The notes beneath the pieces were generated by a model. That model made no database searches, had not been told where the DNA came from, and was given only the letters and a program-made list of their open reading frames with translations. Both the position numbers and the translations under genes were made by a program. From positions 1 to 64,000 of the forward strand of contig JAJYKK010000004.1 in the NCBI GenBank assembly GCA_021788645.1: a stretch of 64,000 nt of DNA, written 5' to 3'. Of the stretch, positions 43,677 through 54,084 are shown piece after piece. This stretch comes from Pseudomonadota bacterium. Its GTDB lineage: Bacteria > Pseudomonadota > Gammaproteobacteria > Burkholderiales > JAKAFK01. The first letter of the stretch is position 1. Each line of letters begins with the position of its first letter.

Positions 43677-43787
43677 TGGGGTTCCTCGTCGTTCGCGAAA
43701 GCCGGGCGCCTGAGCGCCCGGCCAGGGGCCCGGGGGCCCGCCGGGCGGGGCCGCGGGCCCTCGATCGGCAGGCGATGACGGCCCGGC

Positions 43788-44591
43788 TCAGAAGAACGTG
43801 CTGACCGCGGCGTCCAGCGCGTCCCGCATGTCGGGATCGTCGGTGATCGGCCGCACCAGGGCGACCCGGCAGGCGGCCTGGGGCGCGACGCCCTGGCGGA
43901 TCAGGCTGCCGGCGTAGATCAGCATCCGCGTCGACAGGCCCTCGTCCAGGCCGTGGCCCTTGAGATTGCGCGAGCGCTCGGCGATGGACACCAGCTTGCC
44001 GGCCACCTCGGCGTCGATGCCCGCCTCATGGGCGACGATCTCGGTCTCGACGGCGTGCGCCGGATAGGTGAAGTCGAGGCCGCCGAAGCGCTGCTTGGTG
44101 GATTGCTTGAGGTCCTTCATCAGGGACTGGTAGCCCGGGTTGTAGCTGATCACGATCTGGAAGTCCGGGTGGGCGTGGACCAGCTCGCCCTTCTTCTCGA
44201 GGGGCAGCACGCGCCGGTTGTCGGTCAGCGGATGGATGACCACGGTGGTGTCCTGGCGCGCCTCGACCACCTCGTCGAGATAGACGATGGCGCCTTCGCG
44301 GGCGCCGATCGCGAGCGGGCCGTCCTGCCACGTCGTGCCCTCGGCGGAGAGCAGGAAGCGGCCAACCAGGTCGCTCGCCGTCATGTCCTCGTTGCAGGCC
44401 ACGGTGATCAGCGGCTTGCCCAGGCGGTGCGCCATGTATTCGACGAAGCGGGTCTTGCCGCAGCCGGTCGGGCCCTTGAGCATCAAGGGCATGCGCACCG
44501 AGTAGGCGGCCTCGAACAGTGCCACCTCGTCGGCCACGGGCCGGTAGTAGGGTTCCGTTTCGATACGGTATTGGTCGATGACATTGGACAT
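43788..44591 (-). CDS. cbbQ: RuBisCO activase AAA+ protein CbbQ
   Basis: 267 residues. MoxR-type AAA+ ATPase: Walker [10 protein letters not shown] (about residue 41), Walker B IVYLDEV (about 101), sensor ISYNPGYQS, and a helical C-terminal end [19 protein letters not shown]. It forms a hexamer that works with CbbO. The ATG at 44589-44591 starts at [11 protein letters not shown]; upstream residues are noise. A strong hairpin lies between cbbS and this gene, so it may be made less than RuBisCO. Confidence 0.95.
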   Translation of the reverse strand: MSNVIDQYRIETEPYYRPVADEVALFEAAYSVRMPLMLKGPTGCGKTRFVEYMAHRLGKPLITVACNEDMTASDLVGRFLLSAEGTTWQDGPLAIGAREGAIVYLDEVVEARQDTTVVIHPLTDNRRVLPLEKKGELVHAHPDFQIVISYNPGYQSLMKDLKQSTKQRFGGLDFTYPAHAVETEIVAHEAGIDAEVAGKLVSIAERSRNLKGHGLDEGLSTRMLIYAGSLIRQGVAPQAACRVALVRPITDDPDMRDALDAAVSTFF

Positions 44592-44640
44592 GTCCGCTCC
44601 TGATTGTTCTGTCGGCCGGCAAACGCGCCCGCCCTTGAAA

Positions 44641-44676
44641 GCAAAAGCCCCCGCCGCGTCGGGCGCGGCGGGGGCT
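44641..44676 (-). terminator. Hairpin between cbbS and cbbQ (partial terminator)
   Basis: AGCCCCCGCCGCG (44646-44658) pairs perfectly with 44664-44676. On the minus strand the stem is followed by TTTTGCTTTC, a broken T-tract, so it may end only part of the transcripts. Confidence 0.75.
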
Positions 44677-44701
44677 GTGGGGTACTTCAGGCCGCCGCGC
44701 G

Positions 44702-45049
44702 CTAGACCGTCTTGCCGCGGTAGATCACCATGGCGGTGCCCTGCGACTGCTTGAAGTTGTCGTAGCCGACCAGGCGCACGTGGTTGTTCGGGTTCGCCTT
44801 GTGGCAGGCTTCGGCCTCGGCGAGGATGCGGTCGACATCGGTCTCGCCGAACATCGGCAGCTTCCACATGTACCAGTAGGAGTCCATCAGGTGTTCCGGC
44901 TCGGTATGCTCGATGGCCGGATTCCAGCCCTTCTTGACCAGGTACTCGACCTGCTGGCGGATCTCGGCCTGGTCCATGGCCGGCAGGTAGGAGAAGGTCT
45001 CGAACTTGCGGCTCGCCGGATCGGAAAGACGGGAGTTGTAGTCTTGCAT
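44702..45049 (-). CDS. cbbS: RuBisCO small subunit, form IA
   Basis: 115 residues. It forms the L8S8 enzyme with Cbb[54 protein letters not shown] is split here into its typical parts: FSYLP, KGWNP and the WKLPMFG loop. It lies 70 bases after cbbL with its own ribosome-binding site and is followed by the hairpin at 44641. Confidence 0.97.
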   Translation of the reverse strand: MQDYNSRLSDPASRKFETFSYLPAMDQAEIRQQVEYLVKKGWNPAIEHTEPEHLMDSYWYMWKLPMFGETDVDRILAEAEACHKANPNNHVRLVGYDNFKQSQGTAMVIYRGKTV

Positions 45050-45119
45050 TTCAGTTTCCTCGTATACGGTTGCCTGGCGGCGGGAGCGGGCCCGAAGCGC
45101 GCTCCCGCCCGCGGGTTGC

Positions 45120-46541
45120 TTACTTGTGGGCCACGTCCAGCTTGTCCACGGTGTCGAACTCGAACTTGATCTCCTTCCAGGTTTCCATGGCGATCTTCAG
45201 TTCGGGGCTGGATGCGGCGGCCTTGGTCAGGATCGCCTTGCCGTCCTTCTCGATGGCCACGCCCTGGTTGCGGGCCTCGACGCAGGCTTCCAGCGCGACC
45301 CGATTGGCGGCCGCGCCGGCGGCGTTGCCCCAGGGGTGGCCCAGCGTGCCGCCGCCGAACTGCAGCACCGCATCGTCACCGAAGATGGTCACGAGCGCCG
45401 GCATGTGCCAGACGTGGATGCCGCCCGAGGCGACGGCGAAGGCGCCGGGCATGGAGCCCCAGTCCTGGTCGAAGAAGATGCCGCGGCTGCGGTCTTCCTT
45501 GACGTACTTCTCGCGCAGCAGGTCGATCCAGCCCAAGGTGGCCTCGCGGTCGCCTTCCAGCTTGCCGACCACGGTGCCGGTGTGCAGATGGTCGCCGCCC
45601 GACAGCCGCAGGATCTTGGTCAGGACGCGGAAGTGGATGCCGTGGTGCGGGTTGCGGTCGAGCACGGCGTGCATGGCGCGGTGGATGTGCAGCAGCATCC
45701 CGTTGTCGCGGCACCAGTTGGCGAGCCCGGTGTTGGCGCAGAAACCGCCGGTGATGTAGTCGTGCATGATGATCGGCGCGCCGATCTCCTTGGCGTACTC
45801 GGCCCGCTTGTACATCTCCTCGGGGGTCGGGGCGGTGACGTTGAGGTAATGGCCCTTGCGCTCGCCGGTCTCGCGCTCGGCCTTGTGGATCGCCTCCATG
45901 ACGAAGTCGAAGCGCTGGCGCCAGCGCATGAAGGGCTGGCTGTTGACGTTTTCATCGTCCTTGGTGAAGTCGAGGCCGCCTCTCAGGCACTCGTACACGG
46001 CGCGGCCATAGTTCTTGGCCGACAGGCCCAGCTTCGGCTTGATCGTGCAGCCGAGCAGCGGGCGCCCGTACTTGTTCATGATGTCCCGCTCGACCTGGAT
46101 GCCCTGGGGCGGACCGCCGCAGGTCTTGACGTAGGCAATGGGGAAGCGCACGTCTTCGAGGCGCAGCGCGCGCACCGCCTTGAAGCCGAATACGTTGCCC
46201 ACCAGGGAGGTGAACACGTTGACGACCGAGCCCTCTTCGAACAGGTCGATGGGGTAGGCGATGAAGGCGTAGAAGCAGGTGTCGTCGCCCGGGACGTCCT
46301 CGATCGCATAGGCGCGGCCCTTGTAGTAGTCGAGGTCGGTCAGCAGATCCGTCCAGACGGTCGTCCACGTGCCGGTGGACGACTCGGCGGCCACGGCGGC
46401 GGCGGCTTCCTCACGGTCGACGCCGGCTTGGGGCGTGATCTTGAACACCGCCAGGATGTCGGTGTCCTTGGGCGTATAATGGGGTTCCCAGTAGGTGCTC
46501 CGGTACTCCTTGACGCCTGCGTTGTACGTCTTGACTGCCAT
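45120..46541 (-). CDS. cbbL: RuBisCO large subunit, form IA (IAq type)
   Basis: 473 residues. It fixes CO2 onto ribulose 1,5-bisphosphate. The active-site parts are all present: TIKPKLGLS (Lys175-like), [11 protein letters not shown] (carbamylated Lys201-like and Asp/Glu metal ligands), loop 6 [11 protein letters not shown], and GGIHVWHMP. The start is the ATG at 46539-46541 ([13 protein letters not shown]), behind CAGGAG. Similarity to form IA plus the presence of cbbQ/cbbO assigns the IAq type. Divergent cbbR lies 160 bases upstream. Confidence 0.98.
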   Translation of the reverse strand: MAVKTYNAGVKEYRSTYWEPHYTPKDTDILAVFKITPQAGVDREEAAAAVAAESSTGTWTTVWTDLLTDLDYYKGRAYAIEDVPGDDTCFYAFIAYPIDLFEEGSVVNVFTSLVGNVFGFKAVRALRLEDVRFPIAYVKTCGGPPQGIQVERDIMNKYGRPLLGCTIKPKLGLSAKNYGRAVYECLRGGLDFTKDDENVNSQPFMRWRQRFDFVMEAIHKAERETGERKGHYLNVTAPTPEEMYKRAEYAKEIGAPIIMHDYITGGFCANTGLANWCRDNGMLLHIHRAMHAVLDRNPHHGIHFRVLTKILRLSGGDHLHTGTVVGKLEGDREATLGWIDLLREKYVKEDRSRGIFFDQDWGSMPGAFAVASGGIHVWHMPALVTIFGDDAVLQFGGGTLGHPWGNAAGAAANRVALEACVEARNQGVAIEKDGKAILTKAAASSPELKIAMETWKEIKFEFDTVDKLDVAHK

Positions 46542-46715
46542 GGCTGATCTCCTGTTGAAGGCTTTCCTATACCCACTCATCCGCTGGGGTTGTGCGAATG
46601 ATTCCCAGCACTATACTAGCCTCTGAAGATAAGATATAGTCACGATTTCTAATGCTAATCATAAGTTGAAATATATACCACGCCGGCCGGGTGGCCGGCC
46701 GGAATGGAGCCCGGG
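46542..46715. promoter_or_regulatory. cbbL-cbbR divergent promoter region
   Basis: AT-rich relative to the neighbours. On the minus strand TGACTA (complement of 46637-46642) and TAGTAT (complement of 46613-46618), 18 bases apart, fit a promoter for cbbL with a leader of about 65 bases. Upstream, ATGCTAATCAT (46652-46662) is an interrupted palindrome of the T/A type bound by LysR proteins and is a candidate CbbR site. Confidence 0.5.
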
Positions 46716-47729
46716 ATGCTACGTGTGACCTTGCGGCAGCTCAGCGTGTTCGAGGCCGTCGTGCGCCAGTCGAGCTTTTCCCGGGCGGCCGCGGCCTTGC
46801 ATCTCACGCAGCCCGCCGTATCGATGCAGATCAAGCAGATGGAAGAGGCCATCGGGCTTGCGCTGTTTGAGCAGCTGGGCAAGAAGATCTTCCTGACCGA
46901 GGCCGGGCGCGAGCTCTACCATTACAGCCGCCTGATCGCGCAGCAGCTGGAGGAGGCGGAATCCGTGTTCGACCGCCTGAAGGGCGTGGACTACGGGAAC
47001 CTCAAGATCTCGGTGGCGAGCACGGCGAATTACTTCGCGCCGGAGCTCCTGGCCGCCTTCTGCGGCCGTTATCCCAAGATCACGGTGAGCCTCGACGTCA
47101 CCAATCGCGAAGCGCTGCTGACGCAGCTCGCCCACAACGAGACCGACATGGTGATCATGGGGCAGCCGCCGGAAGGGCATGACCTGGTGGCGGAATCCTT
47201 CATGCGCAATCCCCTGGTCGTCATCGCCAACCCGGGCCATCCGCTCGCGGGCCAAAAGGGGATCGACCTGGCGCGGCTGGCCCAGGAGGTGTTCCTCGTG
47301 CGCGAGCCGGGCTCGGGCACGCGCAGCGCCATGGAGCGGTTCTTCGAGGAGCACGCGGTGGCGCTGCGCACAGGCATGGTGATGAACACCAACGAGGCGA
47401 TCAAGCAGGCGGTGCAGGCGGGGATGGGGCTTGCCGTCGTGTCGGCGCACACGGTGGCGCTGGAGCTGGAGACCGGGCGGCTCGTGCTGCTCGACGTGGA
47501 ATCCTTTCCGATCATGCGCTTCTGGTATGTCGTGCACCGGCAGAACAAGCGCCTGTCGCCGGCCGCGACCGCGTTCAAGACCTTCCTGCTGAATGAGGCG
47601 GCGACCCTCGCCAAGCCGCTGCCCGCCGAGGCCGGGGATCCGGCCTCGGCGGGCAGCGCATCGCTGCGGCGCCCGCGCCGCCCGGTCAAGCCGCGAGGAG
47701 GCGGCGGAAGTAGGCAATCGTCTCCTTGA
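46716..47729 (+). CDS. cbbR: LysR-type regulator CbbR
   Basis: 337 residues from ATG 46716 (GGAG six bases upstream; an ATG at 46704 would add four residues). The N-terminal HTH ([39 protein letters not shown]) and the effector domain with [15 protein letters not shown] and [13 protein letters not shown] are strongly CbbR-like. It activates cbbLSQO in response to metabolites. The tail of about 30 Ala/Pro/Arg residues extends beyond the usual end and overlaps the 3' end of the next, convergent gene by 44 bases. Confidence 0.94.
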   Translation: MLRVTLRQLSVFEAVVRQSSFSRAAAALHLTQPAVSMQIKQMEEAIGLALFEQLGKKIFLTEAGRELYHYSRLIAQQLEEAESVFDRLKGVDYGNLKISVASTANYFAPELLAAFCGRYPKITVSLDVTNREALLTQLAHNETDMVIMGQPPEGHDLVAESFMRNPLVVIANPGHPLAGQKGIDLARLAQEVFLVREPGSGTRSAMERFFEEHAVALRTGMVMNTNEAIKQAVQAGMGLAVVSAHTVALELETGRLVLLDVESFPIMRFWYVVHRQNKRLSPAATAFKTFLLNEAATLAKPLPAEAGDPASAGSASLRRPRRPVKPRGGGGSRQSSP

Positions 47730-48624
47730 GGCCGTCGCGCAAGCCGACCTTCGGTTCCCAGGCGAGCGCCTCCCGGGCGAGCGCAATGTCGGGCTGCCGC
47801 TGCCGGGGATCATCCTGCGGCAGGGGTTGGAAGCTCAGCGCCGACTTCGACCCGGTCAGCGCCAGCACCTGTTCGGCCAGCTCGATCATGCTGAATTCGC
47901 CGGGATTGCCGAGGTTGACCGGACCGGCAAAGCCGTCCGCGCTGCCCATCATGCGCACCATGCCGTCGATCAGGTCGTCGACGTAGCAGAACGAGCGCGT
48001 CTGGCTGCCGTCGCCGTAGATGGTGATCGGCGCGTTCCTGAGCGCCTGAACGATGAAATTGCTCACCACCCGCCCGTCGTTGGGATGCATGTTCGGGCCG
48101 TAGGTATTGAAGATGCGGACGACCTTGATGTCCAGCCGGTGCTGGCGCCGGTAGTCGAAGAACAGCGTCTCGGCGCAGCGTTTGCCTTCGTCGTAGCAGC
48201 TGCGCGGTCCGATGGGATTCACGCGCCCCCAGTAGGTTTCCTTCTGCGGATGCACCTCGGGGTCGCCGTAGACTTCCGAGGTGGAGGCCTGCAGGATGCG
48301 CGCCTTGACCCGCTTGGCGAGGCCCAGCATGTTGATCGCGCCGTGCACCGTGGTCTTGGTGGTCTGTACCGGATCGAACTGATAGTGGACGGGCGAGGCG
48401 GGACAGGCCAGGTTATAGATCTCGTCGACCTCGACATAGAGGGGGAAGGTGATGTCATGGCGCATCACCTCGAAGAAAGGATGGCCGGCGAGCGGCAGGA
48501 TGTTGGCCCGCGTTCCGGTGAAGAAGTTGTCGACGCACAGCACGTCGTGCCCATCCCCGACGAGGCGGGCGCACAGGTGGGAACCCAGGAAGCCGGCCCC
48601 GCCGGTCACCAGAATTTTTTTCAT
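47686..48624 (-). CDS. UDP-glucuronic acid decarboxylase (UDP-xylose synthase), SDR family
   Basis: 312 residues from ATG 48622-48624. Extended SDR with NAD-binding [25 protein letters not shown], catalytic Tyr-Lys in CYDEGKR, and [22 protein letters not shown], the block typical of UXS. It turns UDP-glucuronate into UDP-xylose for polysaccharide. A role in exopolysaccharide or LPS is inferred; it stands next to a c-di-GMP gene. Confidence 0.92.
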   Translation of the reverse strand: MKKILVTGGAGFLGSHLCARLVGDGHDVLCVDNFFTGTRANILPLAGHPFFEVMRHDITFPLYVEVDEIYNLACPASPVHYQFDPVQTTKTTVHGAINMLGLAKRVKARILQASTSEVYGDPEVHPQKETYWGRVNPIGPRSCYDEGKRCAETLFFDYRRQHRLDIKVVRIFNTYGPNMHPNDGRVVSNFIVQALRNAPITIYGDGSQTRSFCYVDDLIDGMVRMMGSADGFAGPVNLGNPGEFSMIELAEQVLALTGSKSALSFQPLPQDDPRQRQPDIALAREALAWEPKVGLRDGLKETIAYFRRLLAA

Positions 48625-49119
48625 CGTCTGCGCGTGTGACCTCGCCGTTTCCCCGAAGGGATTCCCTTCGGTCATGCGGGAGGCGGCAAGGCGCCGACCG
48701 CACGCCCCGAAGGACGTCCCCTGGGGAGGCGGTCGATGCCTTTGGCCGGAAGCCTGCTCACGCTCTCCTTGTCCTGTCCGGCCGATTGAATGTCGTGCGG
48801 CGTGTTCGCGCCGCCTGACGCCTTCGGCGCTTGGCCTGGCGCGGGCAGGGTCCCGGCCGTGCCCTGTGCCAGGCGAGGACCCCTCCCGGAGCGGGGCGTC
48901 TCGGCCGGTGCGTCGCAACGTGCTGCCCGTTCCCGCGCGGGGTCGTCGACCCGCGGCAAGCCGCGTCCCGGCGATTTTAGCAGACCAGGCGGGGGCCTGC
49001 ACGGCGGGCATCGCCAGGGACTGAATGCATTTACAGATTTATGGTAAGGTATGCCCTGTGGCGCCCTTGGACGAGCCGGCGCGAGGTGCGTCAACTTCCC
49101 ACAGGAGGCAGTGCCCGAC
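48625..49119. other. Intergenic region, about 495 bases
   Basis: Divergent between the decarboxylase and the zinc-binding cyclase. A lone AT-rich stretch at about 49020-49050 may hold the promoter of the latter. No gene or RNA seen. Confidence 0.5.
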
Positions 49120-50031
49120 ATGCAGACGATCAGCCGCGGCGAATTGCAGGCGGCCCTCGAACAGGTGGAGCGCGCCATCGGCAATCACCTGGACTGGTAT
49201 GACGCCCTCGCGCGCACCCTGGTCTGCCGGCTCCCGGTCGACATGCGGCGCGCCTCGCCCACCGCCCATCGGGAATGCGCGTTCGGCCTGTGGTATTACA
49301 ACGACGCCTCCGCCGTCGTGCGGGCCCATCCGGCCTTCGCGGTCATCGAAGCGCAGCACCAGGCGATTCATGACGCGGCCTCCTCGCTTCTGCGCCAGTC
49401 GCAGCAAGGGGGCATCGATGCGCCCGCCTACGACGCCTTCACGGACGGCGTCGCCCGGTTCCGCCTGGAGCTGGAGAGCCTGCGCGCGGAGCTGCAGGCG
49501 ATGTTGGGCTCGCTCGACCCCCTCACCGGCGCCCACAACCGGATCGGCATGCTCGCATGGCTGCGCACGCAGCAGCAGTTCGTGCGGCGCGGCGTGATGT
49601 CCTGCGGGCTGGCGATGGTCGACCTGGACCATTTCAAATCGATCAACGACACCTACGGGCATCCGGCCGGAGACGCGGCCCTGAGCGAAGTCGCCCGCTA
49701 TCTCACCGAACATGTCCGTTCGTATGATCGCGTCTACCGCTATGGCGGCGAGGAATTCCTGCTCTGCCTGCCGGCCACCGAGCCCGAGGTGTCCTACGCG
49801 CTCACGGATCGGCTGCGGGAGGGGGTGGCGCGCCGTGCGATCGAGATTGTCGCCGGGCAGGTGGTCATCCAGTGCCAGATTTCCTGCGGCGTGGCCCAGC
49901 TGGATGCCGAGCTGCCCGTCGAGTCGTCGATCGAGCGGGCGGACCAGGCGCTCTACCGGGCCAAGTCGACCGGACGCAATCGCACCTGCGCGTGGGAGGA
50001 CGGCCCGGCGCGGCCGCCCGAGGCGGGGTAG
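49120..50031 (+). CDS. Zinc-sensing diguanylate cyclase, DgcZ (YdeH) type
   Basis: 303 residues. N-terminal CZB domain with the zinc ligands His23 (HLDWYDALAR), Cys53 (RECAFGLWYY), His80 and His84 (EAQHQAIHDAAS), which fall at almost the same positions as in Escherichia coli DgcZ. The C-terminal GGDEF domain has RYGGEEF with the RxxD site (RSYD) five residues before. Zinc should inhibit it. It makes c-di-GMP, which favours attachment and polysaccharide. The ATG at 49120 is 11 bases from AGGAGG; a GTG at 49111 is too close. Confidence 0.93.
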   Translation: MQTISRGELQAALEQVERAIGNHLDWYDALARTLVCRLPVDMRRASPTAHRECAFGLWYYNDASAVVRAHPAFAVIEAQHQAIHDAASSLLRQSQQGGIDAPAYDAFTDGVARFRLELESLRAELQAMLGSLDPLTGAHNRIGMLAWLRTQQQFVRRGVMSCGLAMVDLDHFKSINDTYGHPAGDAALSEVARYLTEHVRSYDRVYRYGGEEFLLCLPATEPEVSYALTDRLREGVARRAIEIVAGQVVIQCQISCGVAQLDAELPVESSIERADQALYRAKSTGRNRTCAWEDGPARPPEAG

Positions 50032-50066
50032 GCGCGCCGCCTGCGGCCGCAGGCGCACCACAAAGC

Positions 50067-50098
50067 GAAGCCCCCAGGGACGAACCCTTGGGGGCTTC
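50067..50098 (-). terminator. Hairpin terminator after fba
   Basis: GAAGCCCCC (50067-50075) pairs with GGGGGCTTC (50090-50098), extended inside by AGGG/CCCT. The T-tract on the minus strand is weak; it may serve both strands because the cyclase gene ends at 50031. Confidence 0.65.
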
Positions 50099-50119
50099 GG
50101 TGGCGCGGCCGACCGGAGC

Positions 50120-51184
50120 TTACTTGACCACGGCCTTCAGCTCGCCCTTGGCGTATCTGTTGGCCATGTTGTCGAGGGCGATCGCCTTGATCTTGGCGGC
50201 CTGGCCGGCGGACCCGAAGGCCTCGAAGCGGGACTTGCAGATGTCCTTCGCGGCGGCGGTGGCGTCCTTGAGGAACTTGCGCGGATCGAACTCGCTCTTG
50301 TTCTTCACCAGGTGGCGGCGGATGGCGCCGGTCATGGCAAGCCGGATATCGGTGTCGATGTTGACCTTGCGCACGCCGTACTTGATGCCCTGCTGGATCT
50401 CTTCCACCGGCACGCCGTACGTCTCCTTCATGTCGCCGCCGAATTCGCGGATGATATTGAGCCATTCCTGCGGTACCGAGGACGAGCCGTGCATCACCAG
50501 GTGCGTGTTGGGGATGCGCGCATGGATCTGCTTGACCCGTTCGATCGCCAGGATGTCGCCCGTGGGCTTGCGCGTGAACTTGTAAGCGCCGTGGGAGGTG
50601 CCGATGGCGATGGCCAGCGCGTCGACCCCCGTCTTGGCGACGAAGTCGGCGGCCTGCTCGGGATCGGTCAGGAGCTGGTCGTGGGACAGCTTGCCCTCGG
50701 CGCCGACGCCGTCTTCCTCGCCCGCCATGCCCGACTCGAGCGAGCCCAGGCAGCCCAGTTCGCCTTCGACGGAGACGCCGACGGCGTGGGCCATGTCGAC
50801 CACGCGCCGGGTGACGTCGACGTTGTATTCATAGGAGGAGGGCGTCTTCGCGTCCTCGCGCAGGGAGCCGTCCATCATGACGCTGGAGAAGCCGGAGCGG
50901 ATCGCCTGGATGCACACGGCGGGCGAGGCGCCGTGGTCCTGGTGCATCACCACGGGGATGTGCGGATAGGCCTCGACGGCGGCCTGGATGAGATGGCGCA
51001 GGAAGGCTTCCCCGGCATACTTGCGCGCGCCCGCGGAACCTTGCATGATGACCGGGCTGTCGCACTCGTCGGCCGCCTGCATGATCGCGTGGATCTGTTC
51101 GAGGTTGTTCACGTTGAATGCGGGCAGGCCGTAGCTGTTCTCGGCGGCGTGGTCCAGCAGCTGGCGCATCGAAACGAGAGGCAT
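50120..51184 (-). CDS. fba: Fructose-bisphosphate aldolase, class II
   Basis: 354 residues. The enzyme joins dihydroxyacetone phosphate with glyceraldehyde 3-phosphate (and erythrose 4-phosphate) in the Calvin cycle. Zinc ligands lie in [10 protein letters not shown] and the loops [12 protein letters not shown] and [10 protein letters not shown], with [11 protein letters not shown] near the end. Subtype is the one common in cbb clusters (CbbA-like). RBS AAGGAG. It is the last gene of a Calvin set with pyk, pgk, gap and tkt. Confidence 0.97.
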   Translation of the reverse strand: MPLVSMRQLLDHAAENSYGLPAFNVNNLEQIHAIMQAADECDSPVIMQGSAGARKYAGEAFLRHLIQAAVEAYPHIPVVMHQDHGASPAVCIQAIRSGFSSVMMDGSLREDAKTPSSYEYNVDVTRRVVDMAHAVGVSVEGELGCLGSLESGMAGEEDGVGAEGKLSHDQLLTDPEQAADFVAKTGVDALAIAIGTSHGAYKFTRKPTGDILAIERVKQIHARIPNTHLVMHGSSSVPQEWLNIIREFGGDMKETYGVPVEEIQQGIKYGVRKVNIDTDIRLAMTGAIRRHLVKNKSEFDPRKFLKDATAAAKDICKSRFEAFGSAGQAAKIKAIALDNMANRYAKGELKAVVK

Positions 51185-51225
51185 TTCTGGGTTCTCCTTA
51201 ATCTCAAAGACAAGACGAAAAAGCG

Positions 51226-51259
51226 AAAAAAACCGAACGGCCTGTGTCAGCCACAGGCC
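51226..51259 (-). terminator. Terminator between pyk and fba
   Basis: On the minus strand GGCCTGTG-gctga-CACAGGCC (51252-51259 with 51239-51246) is followed by GTTCGG and then seven T (51226-51232). Confidence 0.8.
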
Positions 51260-51290
51260 GGAAGATCAGTGAGTGCGCCGGGGCCACGCT

Positions 51291-52724
51291 TCACGGGCCG
51301 GCATGGGCGCCGACGCGCACGATCTTGAGCGTATTGGTGCCGCCGGATTGCCCGATCGGTTCGCCGATCGTCAGCACGATCAGATCGCCGTCCCGGACCG
51401 CTCCGCGGCGACGAAGCTCATTTTCCGCTTCGATCAGGAGCTGTTCCCGATCCGTCGAGGCGGTTTTGAAGTTGACAGGGTAGACGCCGCGGAACAAAGT
51501 CACCTTTCTACGTGTTTCCACCTCGGGTGTCAAGGCGTAGATCGGCACGCCCGATTGCATGCGCGACATCCACAGGCAGGTCGAGCCCGATTCGGTCAGC
51601 GCCGCGATGGCCCGCACGTTCAGGTGATTCGCCGTGAAGATGGCGGCCATGGCGATGGATTCGTCCACGCGGGAGAACACCTTGCCCATGCGGTACTGGC
51701 CGAGCAGCGGCTCGTCTTCCTTTTCCGCCTCCACGCACACGCGGTGCATGGCGGCGATCGATTCGACCGGATAGGCGCCGGCCGCCGTCTCGGCCGACAG
51801 CATCACCGCATCGGTCCCGTCGATCACCGCGTTGGCGACGTCGGACACCTCGGCGCGCGTGGGGATGGGATTATAGATCATGGATTCCATCATCTGCGTG
51901 GCGGTGATGACCAGCTTGTTGCGTTCGCGGGCCATGCGGATCATCCGCTTCTGCAGGGCGGGCACCGCGGCATCGCCGACTTCGACGCCCAGGTCGCCGC
52001 GGGCGACCATGATGGCGTCGGAGGCCTCGAGGATCTCCTCCAGGGCGTCCACCGCCTCCGCGCGCTCGATCTTGGCCACCAGCATCCCCTTGCCGCCGGC
52101 CGCCCGCAGGAGTTCGCGGGCCTGGCGCATGTCCGCCCCGCTGCGCGGAAAGGACACCGCGAGATAATCCGCCTTGAGCTGCGCGGCGGTCGCGATGTCC
52201 TCGATGTCCTTCTCCGTGAGCGCGGCCGCCGACAGCCCGCCGCCTTGGCGATTGATGCCCTTGTTGTCGGACAGCACCCCGCCTTGCACGACCTTGCAGA
52301 AAATCTCCTCGCCTTCGACCTTCTCCACCCACAAGACGATGCGCCCATCGTCGAGGAGCAAGGTCGCGCCGCGCCCGACATCGCCGGGCAGGCCCTTGTA
52401 GTCGAGCCCCACCCGCTCCTGGGTGCCCTGGCCGCAGCGGCTGTCGAGGATGAAGGGATCCCCGTTGTTGAGATGGATCTTCCCTTCCCGGAACTTGCCG
52501 ATGCGGATCTTGGGACCCTGAAGGTCCACCAGCACGCCCACCGTGCGTCCCCGCGCGCGGGCCGCCGAACGGACCGTATCGGCACGCTGGATGTGCTCCT
52601 CGGGGGTGCCGTGGGAGAAGTTGAGGCGTACGACATCGACGCCCGTCTCGACCATGCTGTCGATCACCTTGGGGTCCGCCGATGCCGGTCCCAGGGTGGC
52701 GACGATCTTCGTTCTACGTAACAT
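51291..52724 (-). CDS. pyk: Pyruvate kinase
   Basis: 477 residues. It turns phosphoenolpyruvate and ADP into pyruvate and ATP. RTKIVATLGPAS, VRLNFSHG, KIERAEAVDALEEI and MVARGDLGVEV are the ordered family motifs; the C-terminal regulatory domain is full. It is placed between pgk and fba, as in other autotroph Calvin clusters, and has a terminator behind it. Confidence 0.97.
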   Translation of the reverse strand: MLRRTKIVATLGPASADPKVIDSMVETGVDVVRLNFSHGTPEEHIQRADTVRSAARARGRTVGVLVDLQGPKIRIGKFREGKIHLNNGDPFILDSRCGQGTQERVGLDYKGLPGDVGRGATLLLDDGRIVLWVEKVEGEEIFCKVVQGGVLSDNKGINRQGGGLSAAALTEKDIEDIATAAQLKADYLAVSFPRSGADMRQARELLRAAGGKGMLVAKIERAEAVDALEEILEASDAIMVARGDLGVEVGDAAVPALQKRMIRMARERNKLVITATQMMESMIYNPIPTRAEVSDVANAVIDGTDAVMLSAETAAGAYPVESIAAMHRVCVEAEKEDEPLLGQYRMGKVFSRVDESIAMAAIFTANHLNVRAIAALTESGSTCLWMSRMQSGVPIYALTPEVETRRKVTLFRGVYPVNFKTASTDREQLLIEAENELRRRGAVRDGDLIVLTIGEPIGQSGGTNTLKIVRVGAHAGP

Positions 52725-52782
52725 ATCCCGCCAACGTGCCGATCAATTGAACGTGTGACGCGCGCCTTTCCGGCGCGCTCCC

Positions 52783-53961
52783 TTAGGCCTTCGCGCGCGT
52801 CTCCAGGATCTCGACGGCGGGCAGCTTCTTGCCCTCGAGAAACTCCAGGAAGGCCCCGCCGCCCGTGGAGATGTAGGAGATCTTGTCCGCGATGCCATAC
52901 TTGGCGACGGCCGCGAGCGTATCGCCGCCCCCGGCGATGGAGAATGCCGGGCTGTCCGCGATGGCGAGCCCCAGGGCGCGGGTGCCGGCGCCGAACTGAT
53001 CGAACTCGAATACGCCCACCGGGCCGTTCCATACGATCGTGCCGGCCTGCTTCACGAGGGCGCCGTAGCGGGCGGCGGTGTCCGGGCCGATGTCGAAGAT
53101 CATGTCGTCGTCGGCCACCTCGGAGACCTGCTTGACGACGGCCGGCTCGTTGGCGTCGAACTGCTTGCCGACCACCACGTCGGTGGGCACCGGAATCTCG
53201 CCGCCCTTGGCCTTCGCGGCTTCGATCAGGCGCCGCGCCTCGGCGACCAGATCGGCTTCGTAGAGCGATTTGCCGACATTGAAGCCGGCCGCCTTGATGA
53301 AGGTGTTGGCGATCCCCCCGCCGACGATCAGCTGGTCCACGATGGAGGACAGCGCGTCGAGCACGGTGAGCTTGGTGGACACCTTGGAGCCGCCGACGAT
53401 GGCCACCAGGGGGCGGGCCGGCTTGTCCAGGGCGCGGCCCAGCGCGTCGAGCTCGGCGGCGAGCAGGGGGCCTGCGCAGGCGACCGGCGCATACTTCGCC
53501 ACGCCGTGGGTCGAGGCCTGGGCGCGGTGCGCCGTGCCGAAGGCGTCCATCACGTACACGTCGCACAGGCGCGCATACTGCTGGGCCAGGTCGTCGACGT
53601 TCTTCTTCTCGCCCTTGTTGAAGCGGACGTTCTCGAGCACCACGACCTCGCCCGCGCCGACCTCGACGCCCGCCAGGTAATCCCTGACCACCCGCACTTC
53701 CCGGCCCAGCAGCTTGGACAGGTGGCGAGCCACCGGGGCGAGCGAGGCCTCCTCGCTGTACACGCCTTCCTCGGGCCGCCCCAGATGGGACATCAGCATG
53801 ACCCGCCCGCCGGCCTTCATGGCGTGCTCGATGGTCGGCAGCGAGGCGCGGATGCGCGTGTCGTCGGATACGTCGCCGTTCTTGAGCGGCACGTTCAGGT
53901 CTTCGCGGATAAGCACGCGCTTACCGCGAAGATCCAAGTCGGTCATCTTGACTACGGACAT
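52783..53961 (-). CDS. pgk: Phosphoglycerate kinase
   Basis: 392 residues. It phosphorylates 3-phosphoglycerate in the Calvin cycle. [55 protein letters not shown] and [17 protein letters not shown] are the family motifs. The start is the ATG at 53959-53961; upstream frame residues are noise. It is preceded by two hairpins and gap. Confidence 0.97.
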   Translation of the reverse strand: MSVVKMTDLDLRGKRVLIREDLNVPLKNGDVSDDTRIRASLPTIEHAMKAGGRVMLMSHLGRPEEGVYSEEASLAPVARHLSKLLGREVRVVRDYLAGVEVGAGEVVVLENVRFNKGEKKNVDDLAQQYARLCDVYVMDAFGTAHRAQASTHGVAKYAPVACAGPLLAAELDALGRALDKPARPLVAIVGGSKVSTKLTVLDALSSIVDQLIVGGGIANTFIKAAGFNVGKSLYEADLVAEARRLIEAAKAKGGEIPVPTDVVVGKQFDANEPAVVKQVSEVADDDMIFDIGPDTAARYGALVKQAGTIVWNGPVGVFEFDQFGAGTRALGLAIADSPAFSIAGGGDTLAAVAKYGIADKISYISTGGGAFLEFLEGKKLPAVEILETRAKA

Positions 53962-53987
53962 GTCGGACTCCTTGAGCTTACGAAATT

Positions 53988-54029
53988 GACCACACGGCGC
54001 CGCGCAAGGCGGCACGGGGCCGTGTGGTC
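53988..54029. repeat. Long inverted repeat between gap and pgk
   Basis: GACCACACGGC (53988-53998) and its exact complement (54019-54029) are separated by 20 GC-rich bases. It lies just before the pgk ribosome-binding region. No T-tract. Confidence 0.7.
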
Positions 54030-54040
54030 CATCTCGCGGG

Positions 54041-54066
54041 CGGCAGGCGGGAACCCCCGCCTGCCG
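54041..54066. repeat. Perfect hairpin just after gap
   Basis: CGGCAGGCGGG (54041-54051) pairs with CCCGCCTGCCG (54056-54066), with a four-base loop, 18 bases after the gap stop codon. No T-tract on the minus strand; probably an mRNA-stabilising or processing hairpin. Confidence 0.65.
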
Positions 54067-54084
54067 ACTTTGGCCTTGCGCCGC

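Noticed and set aside
45126-46547. 473-residue open frame opposite cbbL
   Set aside because: A mirror of the RuBisCO codons.
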